Origin: Methanoculleus taiwanensis
GTDB taxonomy: Archaea; Halobacteriota; Methanomicrobia; Methanomicrobiales; Methanoculleaceae
Assembly (NCBI RefSeq): GCF_004102725.1
Contig: NZ_LHQS01000003.1
Span: 62,001-126,000 of the forward strand
Reading direction: 5' to 3'
DNA: 64,000 nt
The notes beneath the pieces are model-generated. The model did not search any database. It was not told where the DNA came from and saw only the letters and a program-made list of their open reading frames with translations. Position numbers and translations under genes: made by a program. The number at the start of each line of letters is the position of its first letter. Positions within the stretch are counted from its first letter, which is position 1. Shown here in pieces: positions 1-7,601 of the stretch.

Positions 1-312
1 AATACGATCGCCGTCGGAATCAGCGTCGACTCGGTACCCTGCAAGAAGGCGTGGGCACGGGACATAGGGCTTGAGATGACAACCCTGCTTGCCGATTTCT
101 GGCCGCACGGCGCCGTAGCCCAGGAGTATGCTACCTTCGATGCCGAGAGGGGCGTCGCGTACCGTGCAACCATCATCGTCGATGAGTTCCAGCGGATTAT
201 GTTTACAAAGCGTTACGCACCGGCGGAGACCCCCGACATAACAGAGGTGATAGCGGCGCTGCGCGAGCAGGAACTTGAACGCATCGAGGACATTCAGGTT
301 CCGAAGATCTGA
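1..312 (+). CDS. Peroxiredoxin (AhpC/TSA family), C-terminal part, truncated by window edge
   Basis: The reading frame is open from base 1, so the start codon and probably the peroxidatic Cys lie outside the window. The visible residues begin NTIAVGISVDSVPCKKAWAR, which matches the post-active-site region of 2-Cys peroxiredoxins (V-G-I-S-V-D-S then a helix), and continue through a YATFDAERGVAYRATIIVD stretch typical of the strand carrying the conserved Arg ('g...R.tfiID'). The family reduces peroxides with thioredoxin-like donors in the cytoplasm. An internal ATG at 76 would give only 78 residues and cuts through the fold, so it is not the start. Function is inferred from the C-terminal half only. 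Confidence 0.8.
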   Translation, partial: NTIAVGISVDSVPCKKAWARDIGLEMTTLLADFWPHGAVAQEYATFDAERGVAYRATIIVDEFQRIMFTKRYAPAETPDITEVIAALREQELERIEDIQVPKI

Positions 313-390
313 CCCAGCATCGGAGGATGATGAGAGCAGCCTCCCTCGACCTCCCGATGCCCTTATCGCGTCACCGGCCGAGGGTGTATC

Positions 391-915
391 ATGGATACGC
401 GGGAATCACCGAAAACATACTTCTCGGAGGTGCAGCATTTTCGCCAGCCGCTGCTCTGGCTCTTTCTCCTTGCCGTTGCGGTGCTTTCCCTGTATGCCGT
501 CGTATCCCAGATTGTCTTCGGAATACCGTTCGGAACCCGGCCCGCATCGGACGTCCTCCTCGTCGCCATCTGGCTGATCTTCGGTCTCGGGTTCCCCCTC
601 TTCTTCGCCCTCCTCACCCTCACCGTGGAGGTGCGTGCCGACGGCCTCTGGTACCGGTTCTTTCCGCTGCACCTCTCCTTCCACCGGATAGCCTGGGATG
701 AAGTGGCGGAATGTGAGGTGCGTACCTACCGGCCGCTCCTCGAATTCGGCGGCTGGGGTATCCGCTACGGCGGGAGAGATAGAAAGGCATACAACGTCAG
801 CGGAGACCGGGGTGTCGAGTTCCGGCTGAAGAACGGAAAGAGCGTGCTCTTCGGCTCGGCACGACCGGAGGAGTTCGCGGCGGCAGTGCGGACGAGGCTG
901 CAGAAGCGGCACTGA
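391..915 (+). CDS. Two-TM membrane protein of unknown function
   Basis: 174 residues. Two hydrophobic helices are visible at about residues 20-45 (LLWLFLLAVAVLSLYAVV) and 54-82 (VLLVAIWLIFGLGFPLFF), followed by a soluble beta-rich C-terminal domain of about 90 residues containing YRFFPLHLSFHRIAWDEV and a Gly-rich GGWGIRYGGRD segment. This arrangement (two helices plus a PH-like strand domain with 'v.R..gl.yr...p.h...r.i.wdev') is common in small uncharacterised membrane proteins of methanogens and bacteria (DUF6141-like). No catalytic motif is seen. It stands alone between the peroxiredoxin and the ferric-reductase-like gene, all on the same strand. Confidence 0.7.
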   Translation: MDTRESPKTYFSEVQHFRQPLLWLFLLAVAVLSLYAVVSQIVFGIPFGTRPASDVLLVAIWLIFGLGFPLFFALLTLTVEVRADGLWYRFFPLHLSFHRIAWDEVAECEVRTYRPLLEFGGWGIRYGGRDRKAYNVSGDRGVEFRLKNGKSVLFGSARPEEFAAAVRTRLQKRH

Positions 916-974
916 CAGCGTCACCCGGGCAGGCGGGCGAAACCCTTATGCCTTTCCTATGAGTTTCAGGAGCT

Positions 975-1592
975 GTGCCTCTGACGCGATCGGGTCTGCT
1001 CTTCGCAGCGGTCATTCTTGCCCTGTATGCCGGTATCACCGCAGCTGTGCTGACGTCGCCCTATGGAGATCCGCTCAATGTCATGGTACGGCTCCTTGCC
1101 CTCTGGGGCTTCATCGCTCTCTCCATCGCGACGATTCTGACCCCGTTTCTCCGGGATATCCGGCGGGTGTTCGGCAGGCCGTTTCTTGCGGTCCACCATA
1201 CCTTTGCCGCCGTCGGCATCCTCCTCCCGACGCTCCACCCGGTGGCCGCTGCCATCAACGCGGCAGACCTGGCCGTCTTCATCCCGGTCTTCAGCCCCTG
1301 GACTACCTTCTGGGTGCTCGCGGGGAGGCCCGCGCTCTATATCCTCTACATCGCCCTCGCAGGCGTGCTGCTCCGAACGTATATCCGGGAGTACTGGCGG
1401 TGGGTGCACGGCCTGATGTACGTCGCGCTCGTCCTCGCCGTCGTTCACGGGAACCTGATCGGGACCGACTTTCAGAGCCCGATCGTGCGATGGACTATCA
1501 ATACGCTCTTCGTCCTCACCATCGCAACCTTCGTTATCCGGCGGTGGCAGATGATGACGCGGGCGAAGAAGAGAAGACCACAGAGTGCCTGA
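975..1592 (+). CDS. Ferric reductase-like transmembrane protein (MsrQ/YedZ-like)
   Basis: 205 residues with five to six transmembrane helices. The start is GTG at 975, preceded closely by a CAGGAG ribosome-binding site. His residues lie in helices where heme-binding His are found in the ferric reductase-like domain (FLAVHHTFAAVGILLPTLHP and RWVHGLMYVALVLAVVHGN), so a b-type cytochrome is likely. In bacteria this fold passes electrons across the membrane (MsrQ for periplasmic methionine sulfoxide reductase). No MsrP partner or FAD/NAD domain is encoded beside it, so the redox partner is unknown. The C-terminus is basic (RAKKRRPQS) and probably cytoplasmic. Its 3' end overlaps only the possible upstream start (GTG 1585) of the next gene. 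Confidence 0.75.
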   Translation: MPLTRSGLLFAAVILALYAGITAAVLTSPYGDPLNVMVRLLALWGFIALSIATILTPFLRDIRRVFGRPFLAVHHTFAAVGILLPTLHPVAAAINAADLAVFIPVFSPWTTFWVLAGRPALYILYIALAGVLLRTYIREYWRWVHGLMYVALVLAVVHGNLIGTDFQSPIVRWTINTLFVLTIATFVIRRWQMMTRAKKRRPQSA

Positions 1593-1623
1593 AGGGTCAC
1601 CGACCGGGAAGGACGAGTCTCCC

Positions 1624-2448
1624 ATGAAGCGACGCTACCCGTTCCTGCTGTCCATCCCCCACAGAGGGGAAGTGATCCCGCCCGAGGTGCAGGGCCGGAC
1701 CGCGATCACGAGGAGGGACATCCTCTACACGGGCGACCCCGAGACCCGGCGGCTCTATAACTTCAGGAAGCACGTCGCAGCCTGCAGCACGACCGAGATA
1801 GCCCGGCTGATCGTCGACCTCAACCGGGCACCCTACTACGCCCCGTTCATGAGCCCCGACGGCATCATTAAAAGGGTCACTCACGAGGGCGTGCCCGTCT
1901 ACCGGGAGGGGATGTACCCTGACCGGAGGCTGATCCGGGAGCTTCTCGCGAAGTACTACTACCCCTATCACCGGGATCTCCTGGCGGCGCTGAAGACCGG
2001 GAACATCCGGCTCGCGCTCGACTGCCACAGCATGCTCCCGTATCCGCCTCCCATGGCAGGGGGCGAGAAGCGCCCCCGGCCGCTCTTCTGCCTCAGCAAC
2101 GGAGGAGACCTGCAGGGAAAGCCGACACGGAGCGGCACCGTCACCTGCCCGCCCGCGTGGCTCTCGGCACTCGCCGAAGCATTCCGGGAGGAGTTCCGGG
2201 GCGAAGGGGATGTAGCGCTCAACAATCCCTTCCGCGGAGGGTTCATCTCCCAGGCACACTACCGGCATACCGGCGTCCCCTGGATTCAGATCGAGATCAA
2301 TCGCGGAATCTACGAGAGCGACGGCATCTTCGAGCCTGAACGAGGTTCTGTCGACAAATCCCGGATCCGCGACCTCTCAGGCAGGATCTTCTCGGCGATC
2401 GCGTCCTTCTGGAACAGTCTGCCCGATGAAGAAACAGGCACCGATTGA
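1624..2448 (+). CDS. N-formylglutamate amidohydrolase-like protein
   Basis: 274 residues from ATG 1624 (GGAAGG about 11 bases upstream); a GTG at 1585 would add 13 residues without family similarity. The N-terminus FLLSIPHRGEVIP is the conserved 'lisiPHgG..iP' motif of the family, and LALDCHSML and IQIEINRGIY correspond to the later conserved 'vDlHS' and 'vq.Ei.r..Y' motifs that provide a metal-binding His/Glu set. The family hydrolyses N-formylglutamate to glutamate and formate in histidine degradation, but no hut gene is near, and many archaeal homologues are of unknown substrate. The product is cytosolic. Confidence 0.8.
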   Translation: MKRRYPFLLSIPHRGEVIPPEVQGRTAITRRDILYTGDPETRRLYNFRKHVAACSTTEIARLIVDLNRAPYYAPFMSPDGIIKRVTHEGVPVYREGMYPDRRLIRELLAKYYYPYHRDLLAALKTGNIRLALDCHSMLPYPPPMAGGEKRPRPLFCLSNGGDLQGKPTRSGTVTCPPAWLSALAEAFREEFRGEGDVALNNPFRGGFISQAHYRHTGVPWIQIEINRGIYESDGIFEPERGSVDKSRIRDLSGRIFSAIASFWNSLPDEETGTD

Positions 2449-2578
2449 GCGGTCGGGCACTGTGATCCACTGCTCACGTAAAACGCTCTCATGCCCTTTG
2501 AAGTCGGAAATTCACCACAAAATACGAGATCCTGCCGGGCAGGAGATACTATGTCGGATGGGGATCAATAATAGAGTG

Positions 2579-3832
2579 ATGGCTCCGATCCGCCTGATCC
2601 TCGAGCGATACTTCGGACACCGCGAGTTCCAGCCCTATCAGGAAGAGATCATCGGCGATCTCCTCAAAAAGCGGGACGTCCTTGCGGTGCTGGCAACCGG
2701 CGGGGGCAAGTCACTCTGCTACCAGCTGCCAGCCCTCCTCGGTGACGGGACGACGCTCGTCGTCTCGCCGCTCATCGCGCTCATGAAGGATCAGGTGGAC
2801 GAGCTCCAGGCACGCGGCGTTGCAGCCGAGTCGCTGAACAGCTCGGTCTCTTACACGAAGCTCCGGCAGATCACAACCGATCTTGCGGAGAACCGGATCT
2901 CGCTCCTCTATCTCTCCCCGGAGCGGGCGGTGAGCCGGGAATTTTTAAAAGCCATTGCAGACGTCCGGATCTCGCTGATCGCCATCGATGAGGCGCACTG
3001 CATCTCCATGTGGGGACACCAGTTCAGACCGGAGTACAGGGATCTCCGCCTCCTGAAAGAGCGATTCCCGGACACACCCGTCGTCGCCCTGACGGCGACC
3101 GCGACCCCCGATGTCCGGGAGGATATCATACGGCAACTCAATCTCTGCGACCCGAAGGTCTACGTCGGCACCTTCGACCGCAAAAACCTCCGCTACTCCG
3201 TCGAGCGCCGGGGTGCCGACGTCTACTCCCGGATACGGGCGTACCTGCAGCAGCACCCGGGAGAGGCCGGGATCGTCTACTGTGCGACCAGAGACCAGAC
3301 GGAATCGCTCGCCCGCAGGCTCAAAGAGGACGGATTTTTAGCCCTCCCCTACCATGCGGGCCTCAGCACACGGATGCGGTCCCGGGCACAGGAGCAGTTC
3401 CTCGCCGGAGAGATACCGATCATCGCTGCAACAACAGCCTTCGGGATGGGGATCGATAAGCAGGACGTGCGGTTTGTCATGCACGACGGCATGCCCCGCG
3501 ACCTCGAGGCCTACTACCAGGAGACCGGAAGAGCCGGGCGGGACGGAAAGCCGGGCGACTGTATCCTCTTCTACGACGAAGAGGATGAGCGGCGGATAAG
3601 GCAGCTGATCGCCCGCGATTATAGCAGCGAGCTGCAGCGGGAGATTGCACGAAAGAAACTCGATGCATTCTCCGGGTACTGTAAAACGACGGAGTGCCGG
3701 CGAAGGTGGATCCTCTCATACTTCGGCGAAGAGAACGGAAAAGAGAGATGTGGTGCCTGCGACAACTGCACCCAAAAAAGGAGAGCGAAAAAAAGCGGTT
3801 CCCGTGCCGCACCCCGGGCAGGCATCATTTAA
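2579..3832 (+). CDS. recQ: RecQ family ATP-dependent DNA helicase, short form
   Basis: About 417 residues from ATG 2579, chosen because RecQ proteins start just before the F-G-h-..-F-Q-p-Q-E motif (RYFGHREFQPYQEEI); ATGs at 2558 and 2426 are upstream alternatives. Visible helicase motifs are Walker A (ATGGGKSLCYQ), DEAH box (AIDEAHCISMWGHQFRPEY, the RecQ-specific aromatic loop), TATAT (motif III), AFGMGIDKQDVRFVMH (motif V) and QETGRAGRDG (motif VI). A four-Cys zinc module follows (CKTTECRRRW...CGACDNC). The protein stops about 20 basic residues later, so the winged-helix and HRDC domains of bacterial RecQ are missing. It unwinds recombination and repair intermediates 3' to 5'. Confidence 0.93.
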   Translation: MAPIRLILERYFGHREFQPYQEEIIGDLLKKRDVLAVLATGGGKSLCYQLPALLGDGTTLVVSPLIALMKDQVDELQARGVAAESLNSSVSYTKLRQITTDLAENRISLLYLSPERAVSREFLKAIADVRISLIAIDEAHCISMWGHQFRPEYRDLRLLKERFPDTPVVALTATATPDVREDIIRQLNLCDPKVYVGTFDRKNLRYSVERRGADVYSRIRAYLQQHPGEAGIVYCATRDQTESLARRLKEDGFLALPYHAGLSTRMRSRAQEQFLAGEIPIIAATTAFGMGIDKQDVRFVMHDGMPRDLEAYYQETGRAGRDGKPGDCILFYDEEDERRIRQLIARDYSSELQREIARKKLDAFSGYCKTTECRRRWILSYFGEENGKERCGACDNCTQKRRAKKSGSRAAPRAGII

Positions 3833-3859
3833 TACCGGACCTGACAGAGAGTACTGCTC

Positions 3860-4045
3860 ATGAAGAAGTTGACACGCTCACGAAACGACCGGATGGTTGC
3901 CGGCGTCATAGGCGGGCTCGGGGAATACTTCAACGTAGATGCAAACCTCATCCGGGTGTTATGGGTCATCATCACCGTCTTTACGGGTTTCATCCCCGGG
4001 ATCGTCGCCTACCTCCTCCTCTGGCTCATCCTCCCGCAGGAGTAG
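3860..4045 (+). CDS. PspC domain protein
   Basis: 61 residues, consisting of almost nothing but one PspC domain: an N-terminal KKLTRSRNDRMVAGVIGGLG motif, then EYFNVDANLIRVLWVIITVF and a second hydrophobic stretch ending LLWLILPQE, the canonical domain ending. In bacteria PspC domains sit in the inner membrane and take part in phage-shock and envelope-stress responses. No PspA or toxin-like partner is adjacent. It lies 27 bases after recQ on the same strand and converges on uvrB. Confidence 0.9.
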   Translation: MKKLTRSRNDRMVAGVIGGLGEYFNVDANLIRVLWVIITVFTGFIPGIVAYLLLWLILPQE

Positions 4046-4113
4046 AGCGACCCGGCTCCGAAGAGGGGTTTGACGGGATCCCCGCAGCCCTCTCCGGGAT
4101 ATAAACCGCCCGA

Positions 4114-6054
4114 TCACTCGGGGAGAGCGGGAACACCATGCTCCCGCAGTTTTTTGATCGTCTCCCGCACCGCAATAGCCCGTTCGAAGTCGAGCCTCTC
4201 CGCGGCCTCCCGCATCTCCGCCTCGAGTTCGATGAGCAGATTCGGGATCTCGCGTTTCGGGATATGCTTGACATCGGTTATCTCGACGACTTTCTCCCGG
4301 ATCGGTTTTTTGATCGTCTGCGGCGTGATCTTGTGCTTCCGGTTGTAAGCGAGCTGTATCGCACGCCGCCGCTCGGTCTCCGCCATCGCCCGCCGGATGG
4401 AATCGGTCACTGTATCGGCGTAGAGGACGACCCGCGAGTTCACGTTCCGGGCGGCTCTGCCGATGATCTGGATCAGGCTCCGGGCATCACGGAGGAACCC
4501 TTCCTTATCGGCGTCGAGGATCCCGATGAACCCGACCTCCGGGATATCGAGCCCTTCACGCAGGAGGTTGATCCCGACGAGGACATCGTACCTGCCGAGA
4601 CGGAGCTGGCGGATGATCTCGGTCCTCTCAAGCGTATCGATCTCGGAGTGGAGGTAGCGGGTCTTGATCCCCTGCGCCGCGAGGTGCTCGCTCAGCTCCT
4701 CGGCGAGTCTCTTCGTCAGCGTGGTGAGGAGGATCCGGTCGCCCCGCTCGATCGTCGAGCGGATCTCGCCGATGACGTCCCTGATCTGCCCCTCAATAGG
4801 CCGGATCTCAACGGCCGGGTCGACAAGGCCCGTCGGCCGGATGATCTGCTCCGCGACCTTCGATCGCTCGAGCTCGTACTCGCCCGGCGTCGCCGAGACG
4901 AAGATGACGGACTGCATATACCGCTGGAACTCGTCGAACTTCAGCGGCCGGTTGTCGAATGCGGACGGGAGCCGAAACCCGTACTCCACGAGCGACTTCT
5001 TCCGCGAGTAGTCGCCGTGATACATCGCCCGGAGCTGGGGGAGCGTCTGGTGGCTCTCGTCGATCACCATCAGAAAGTCTTTCGGGAAGTAGTCGAGCAG
5101 GCAGTAAGGTTTCTCGCCCGCAGCCCTGCCGTCGAAGTGGCGGGAGTAGTTCTCGATCCCCTTGCAGCTGCCCGTCTCCTCGATCATCTCGAGGTCGTAG
5201 AGCGTCCGCTGCTCGAGACGGTGCGCCTCGAGCATGCCGAGGTTCGGGAGCCAGGCATCGAGTTCTGTCCTGATGGATGCGACCGCCCGCATCTTCTCCT
5301 GCTCCGGGATGACGAAATGGCGTGCCGGGTAGACGTAGAAGTACTCCATCTGCTCGAGGCGCTGGCCGGTGACGCGGTCGACCTCGCTGATACGGTCGAC
5401 CTCGTCGCCGAAGAGCTCTATCCGGATGATGTTGTTGAAGTACCCGGGGACGATATCGACGGTATCGCCCTTCACCCGGAACCTGCCGGGCGCGAGCTCG
5501 ACATCGTTCCTCTCGAACAGGATGTCGACGAGCCTTCGGAGGAGGTCGTCCCGCCGGAGGCGGTCACGCACCTTCACCTCGAACCCCATGTTGTAGAAGT
5601 GCTCGGGGTTGCCGAGACCGTAGATGCAGGAGACCGAGGCGACGACGATGACGTCCCTCCGGGAGAGGAGAGACGCCGTCGCCGCAAGCCGCATCTGCTC
5701 GATCTTTGGGTTGATCTGGGCATCCTTCTCGATGTACATATCCCTCTTCGGGATGTACGACTCGGGCTGGTAGTAGTCGTAGTAGGAGACGAAGTACTCC
5801 ACCCGGTTCTCCGGGAAGAAGTCCCGGAACTCGTTGTAGAGCTGGGCGGCGAGCGTCTTGTTATGGGCGATCACCAGCGTAGGCCGCTGCGCTTCTTCAA
5901 TCACGTTCGCTATCGTAAACGTCTTCCCGGACCCCGTGACGCCGAGCAGCGTCTGGAACTGCTCGCTCCGGGCAAGCCCGGCGGAGAGTTTCCCGATAGC
6001 CTCGGGCTGCGAACCTTTCGGGGTAAAGTCGTCGGTGAGGTGAAATTCGGTCAT
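4114..6054 (-). CDS. uvrB: Excinuclease ABC subunit UvrB
   Basis: 646 residues, full length. Walker A is GVTGSGKTFTIANV near residues 39-52; the beta-hairpin region YYDYYQPESYIP that inserts between DNA strands is intact; motif II is DESHQTLPQLRAM; motifs V/VI are LLREGLDIPEVGF and QIIGRAARN. The C-terminus carries a UVR motif (ELEAEMREAAERLDFERAI) that binds UvrC. UvrB verifies damage handed over by UvrA and positions UvrC. Its ATG overlaps the uvrC stop by four bases (ATGA), so it is the last gene of a uvrA-uvrC-uvrB operon. Confidence 0.98.
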   Translation of the reverse strand: MTEFHLTDDFTPKGSQPEAIGKLSAGLARSEQFQTLLGVTGSGKTFTIANVIEEAQRPTLVIAHNKTLAAQLYNEFRDFFPENRVEYFVSYYDYYQPESYIPKRDMYIEKDAQINPKIEQMRLAATASLLSRRDVIVVASVSCIYGLGNPEHFYNMGFEVKVRDRLRRDDLLRRLVDILFERNDVELAPGRFRVKGDTVDIVPGYFNNIIRIELFGDEVDRISEVDRVTGQRLEQMEYFYVYPARHFVIPEQEKMRAVASIRTELDAWLPNLGMLEAHRLEQRTLYDLEMIEETGSCKGIENYSRHFDGRAAGEKPYCLLDYFPKDFLMVIDESHQTLPQLRAMYHGDYSRKKSLVEYGFRLPSAFDNRPLKFDEFQRYMQSVIFVSATPGEYELERSKVAEQIIRPTGLVDPAVEIRPIEGQIRDVIGEIRSTIERGDRILLTTLTKRLAEELSEHLAAQGIKTRYLHSEIDTLERTEIIRQLRLGRYDVLVGINLLREGLDIPEVGFIGILDADKEGFLRDARSLIQIIGRAARNVNSRVVLYADTVTDSIRRAMAETERRRAIQLAYNRKHKITPQTIKKPIREKVVEITDVKHIPKREIPNLLIELEAEMREAAERLDFERAIAVRETIKKLREHGVPALPE

Positions 6055-7601
6055 GATACCATCGCCTTCTTCCGGAGCGTCTTATGATACGCCAGTGCGA
6101 ACCGGTGCGCCTCGTCCCGGATCTCCTGGATGAAGAGGGACGCCTTCTCCCGCCGGTTCAGGGGGAGGGGATCCGACTCTCCGGGCACGTAAATCTCCTC
6201 CTCACGCTTGGCGATCCCGATTATCGGGATCACAAGGCCGAGGTTCCCGAGCTCCGCCGTCGCCGCCGAGAGCTGCCCCTTGCCGCCGTCGATGACGATC
6301 AGGTCGGGGAGCTCCCTGCCCTCGTCCTTCTGGCGTGCGTACCGCCGCCGCACGACCTCGGCCATCGCCGCGAAGTCGTCGATCCCCTTCACCGAGCGGA
6401 TCCTGAACCTGCGGTAGTTCCTCTTGTCGGGCCTCCCGTCCCGGAACTGCACCATCGACCCAACCATCGCCGTCCCGGCGAGGTGGGAGATGTCGAAGCA
6501 CTCGATGACGGTCGGGATCTTCGAAAGGTTGAGGAGCTCCCGGAGCGCCTCGAGTTTTATCCGGTCGCCGAAGAACCCGATCTCGATATTCTTCCGAACA
6601 AGGTCGAGGAGTTTCTTCTTCTCTCCCCGCTGTGGAACGGTCGTCCGCACCCGATTCCCCCGCAGGTGCGTAAGGTACCCGGCGATAGATTCGTCGACGG
6701 GCTCCGGGAGGATCAGTTCCTTCGGCGGTTCACGCTCCGCGTAGTACCTGGCGAGGAACTCTTCAAGGAATCCCTCGGCGTACTCGAAGACGAACTCGTG
6801 CTTCTCGGCGAGCATCCCCGTATGGACGTTAAAGAGCATGAGGTAGACCGTGCCCTCGCTCACGATGTAGTTGATCACGTCCTCGTCATAGGTCTTCTGC
6901 CGCTGCACGTTCTGCCGTTCGGTAAGCCGTTCGAGCGCGGCGATCTGGTCGCGAAGCTCGAGCGCTTTTTCGAACTCGTCGCCTGCCGCCCGCTCGGCCA
7001 TCTCCACCCGCAGGTGCTGGATCAGCCCGACGATGTCCCCTTTCAGCACCGCCTCCGCCCGCCGGACGCGCTCGCCGTACTCCTCTTCCGTAATCTTCCC
7101 GATGCACGGAGCGCTGCACGAGCCGATGTGCGACCGGAGGCACGCCCGTTTCGGGAGCTGTCTGCACGACCGCAGGCGGAATGTGGTTTTGAGGAGCCGC
7201 AGAACCTCGTCACGCTCCCGGGCGGAGACGAACGGCCCGTAGAACGACCCGGTACCTGTCATCGTCCGGCTGATATGGATACGCGGGAAGGGCTCGTCGG
7301 TGACCCGTATATAGGCGTAGCCCTTCGAGTCCTTGAGATCGATGTTGAACTTCGGCCGGTGCTTCTTGATGAGGGTATTTTCGAGGAGGAGCGCCTCGAC
7401 CTCGGTATCGGTGACGATGAAGTCAACGGAGACGGCGGTTTCCACCATTCGACGTGTCTTTGCGTCGAGATCGCGCTTTTGGAAGTAGCTCGAAACCCTC
7501 TTCTTCAGGTTCTTCGCTTTCCCCACGTAGATGACAGCGCCCTCGCTATCCGAGAAGAGGTAGCAGCCGGGGTCCTCCGGAATCCGCGCACGATCGATCA
7601 T
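6051..7601 (-). CDS. uvrC: Excinuclease ABC subunit UvrC, lacking the C-terminal HhH domain
   Basis: 516 residues. The N-terminal GIY-YIG nuclease (GCYLFSDSEGAVIYVGKAKN) makes the 3' incision; a UVR motif (LRVEMAERAAGDEFEKALEL) binds UvrB; the RNase H-like C-terminal nuclease is recognised from IECFDISHLAGTAMVGSMV and VIDGGKGQLSAA and makes the 5' incision. The protein ends at RDEAHRFALAYHKTLRKKA, the point where most UvrC proteins continue into a tandem helix-hairpin-helix domain, so that DNA-binding module is absent. It overlaps uvrA by four bases upstream and uvrB by four bases downstream. Confidence 0.97.
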   Translation of the reverse strand: MIDRARIPEDPGCYLFSDSEGAVIYVGKAKNLKKRVSSYFQKRDLDAKTRRMVETAVSVDFIVTDTEVEALLLENTLIKKHRPKFNIDLKDSKGYAYIRVTDEPFPRIHISRTMTGTGSFYGPFVSARERDEVLRLLKTTFRLRSCRQLPKRACLRSHIGSCSAPCIGKITEEEYGERVRRAEAVLKGDIVGLIQHLRVEMAERAAGDEFEKALELRDQIAALERLTERQNVQRQKTYDEDVINYIVSEGTVYLMLFNVHTGMLAEKHEFVFEYAEGFLEEFLARYYAEREPPKELILPEPVDESIAGYLTHLRGNRVRTTVPQRGEKKKLLDLVRKNIEIGFFGDRIKLEALRELLNLSKIPTVIECFDISHLAGTAMVGSMVQFRDGRPDKRNYRRFRIRSVKGIDDFAAMAEVVRRRYARQKDEGRELPDLIVIDGGKGQLSAATAELGNLGLVIPIIGIAKREEEIYVPGESDPLPLNRREKASLFIQEIRDEAHRFALAYHKTLRKKAMVS

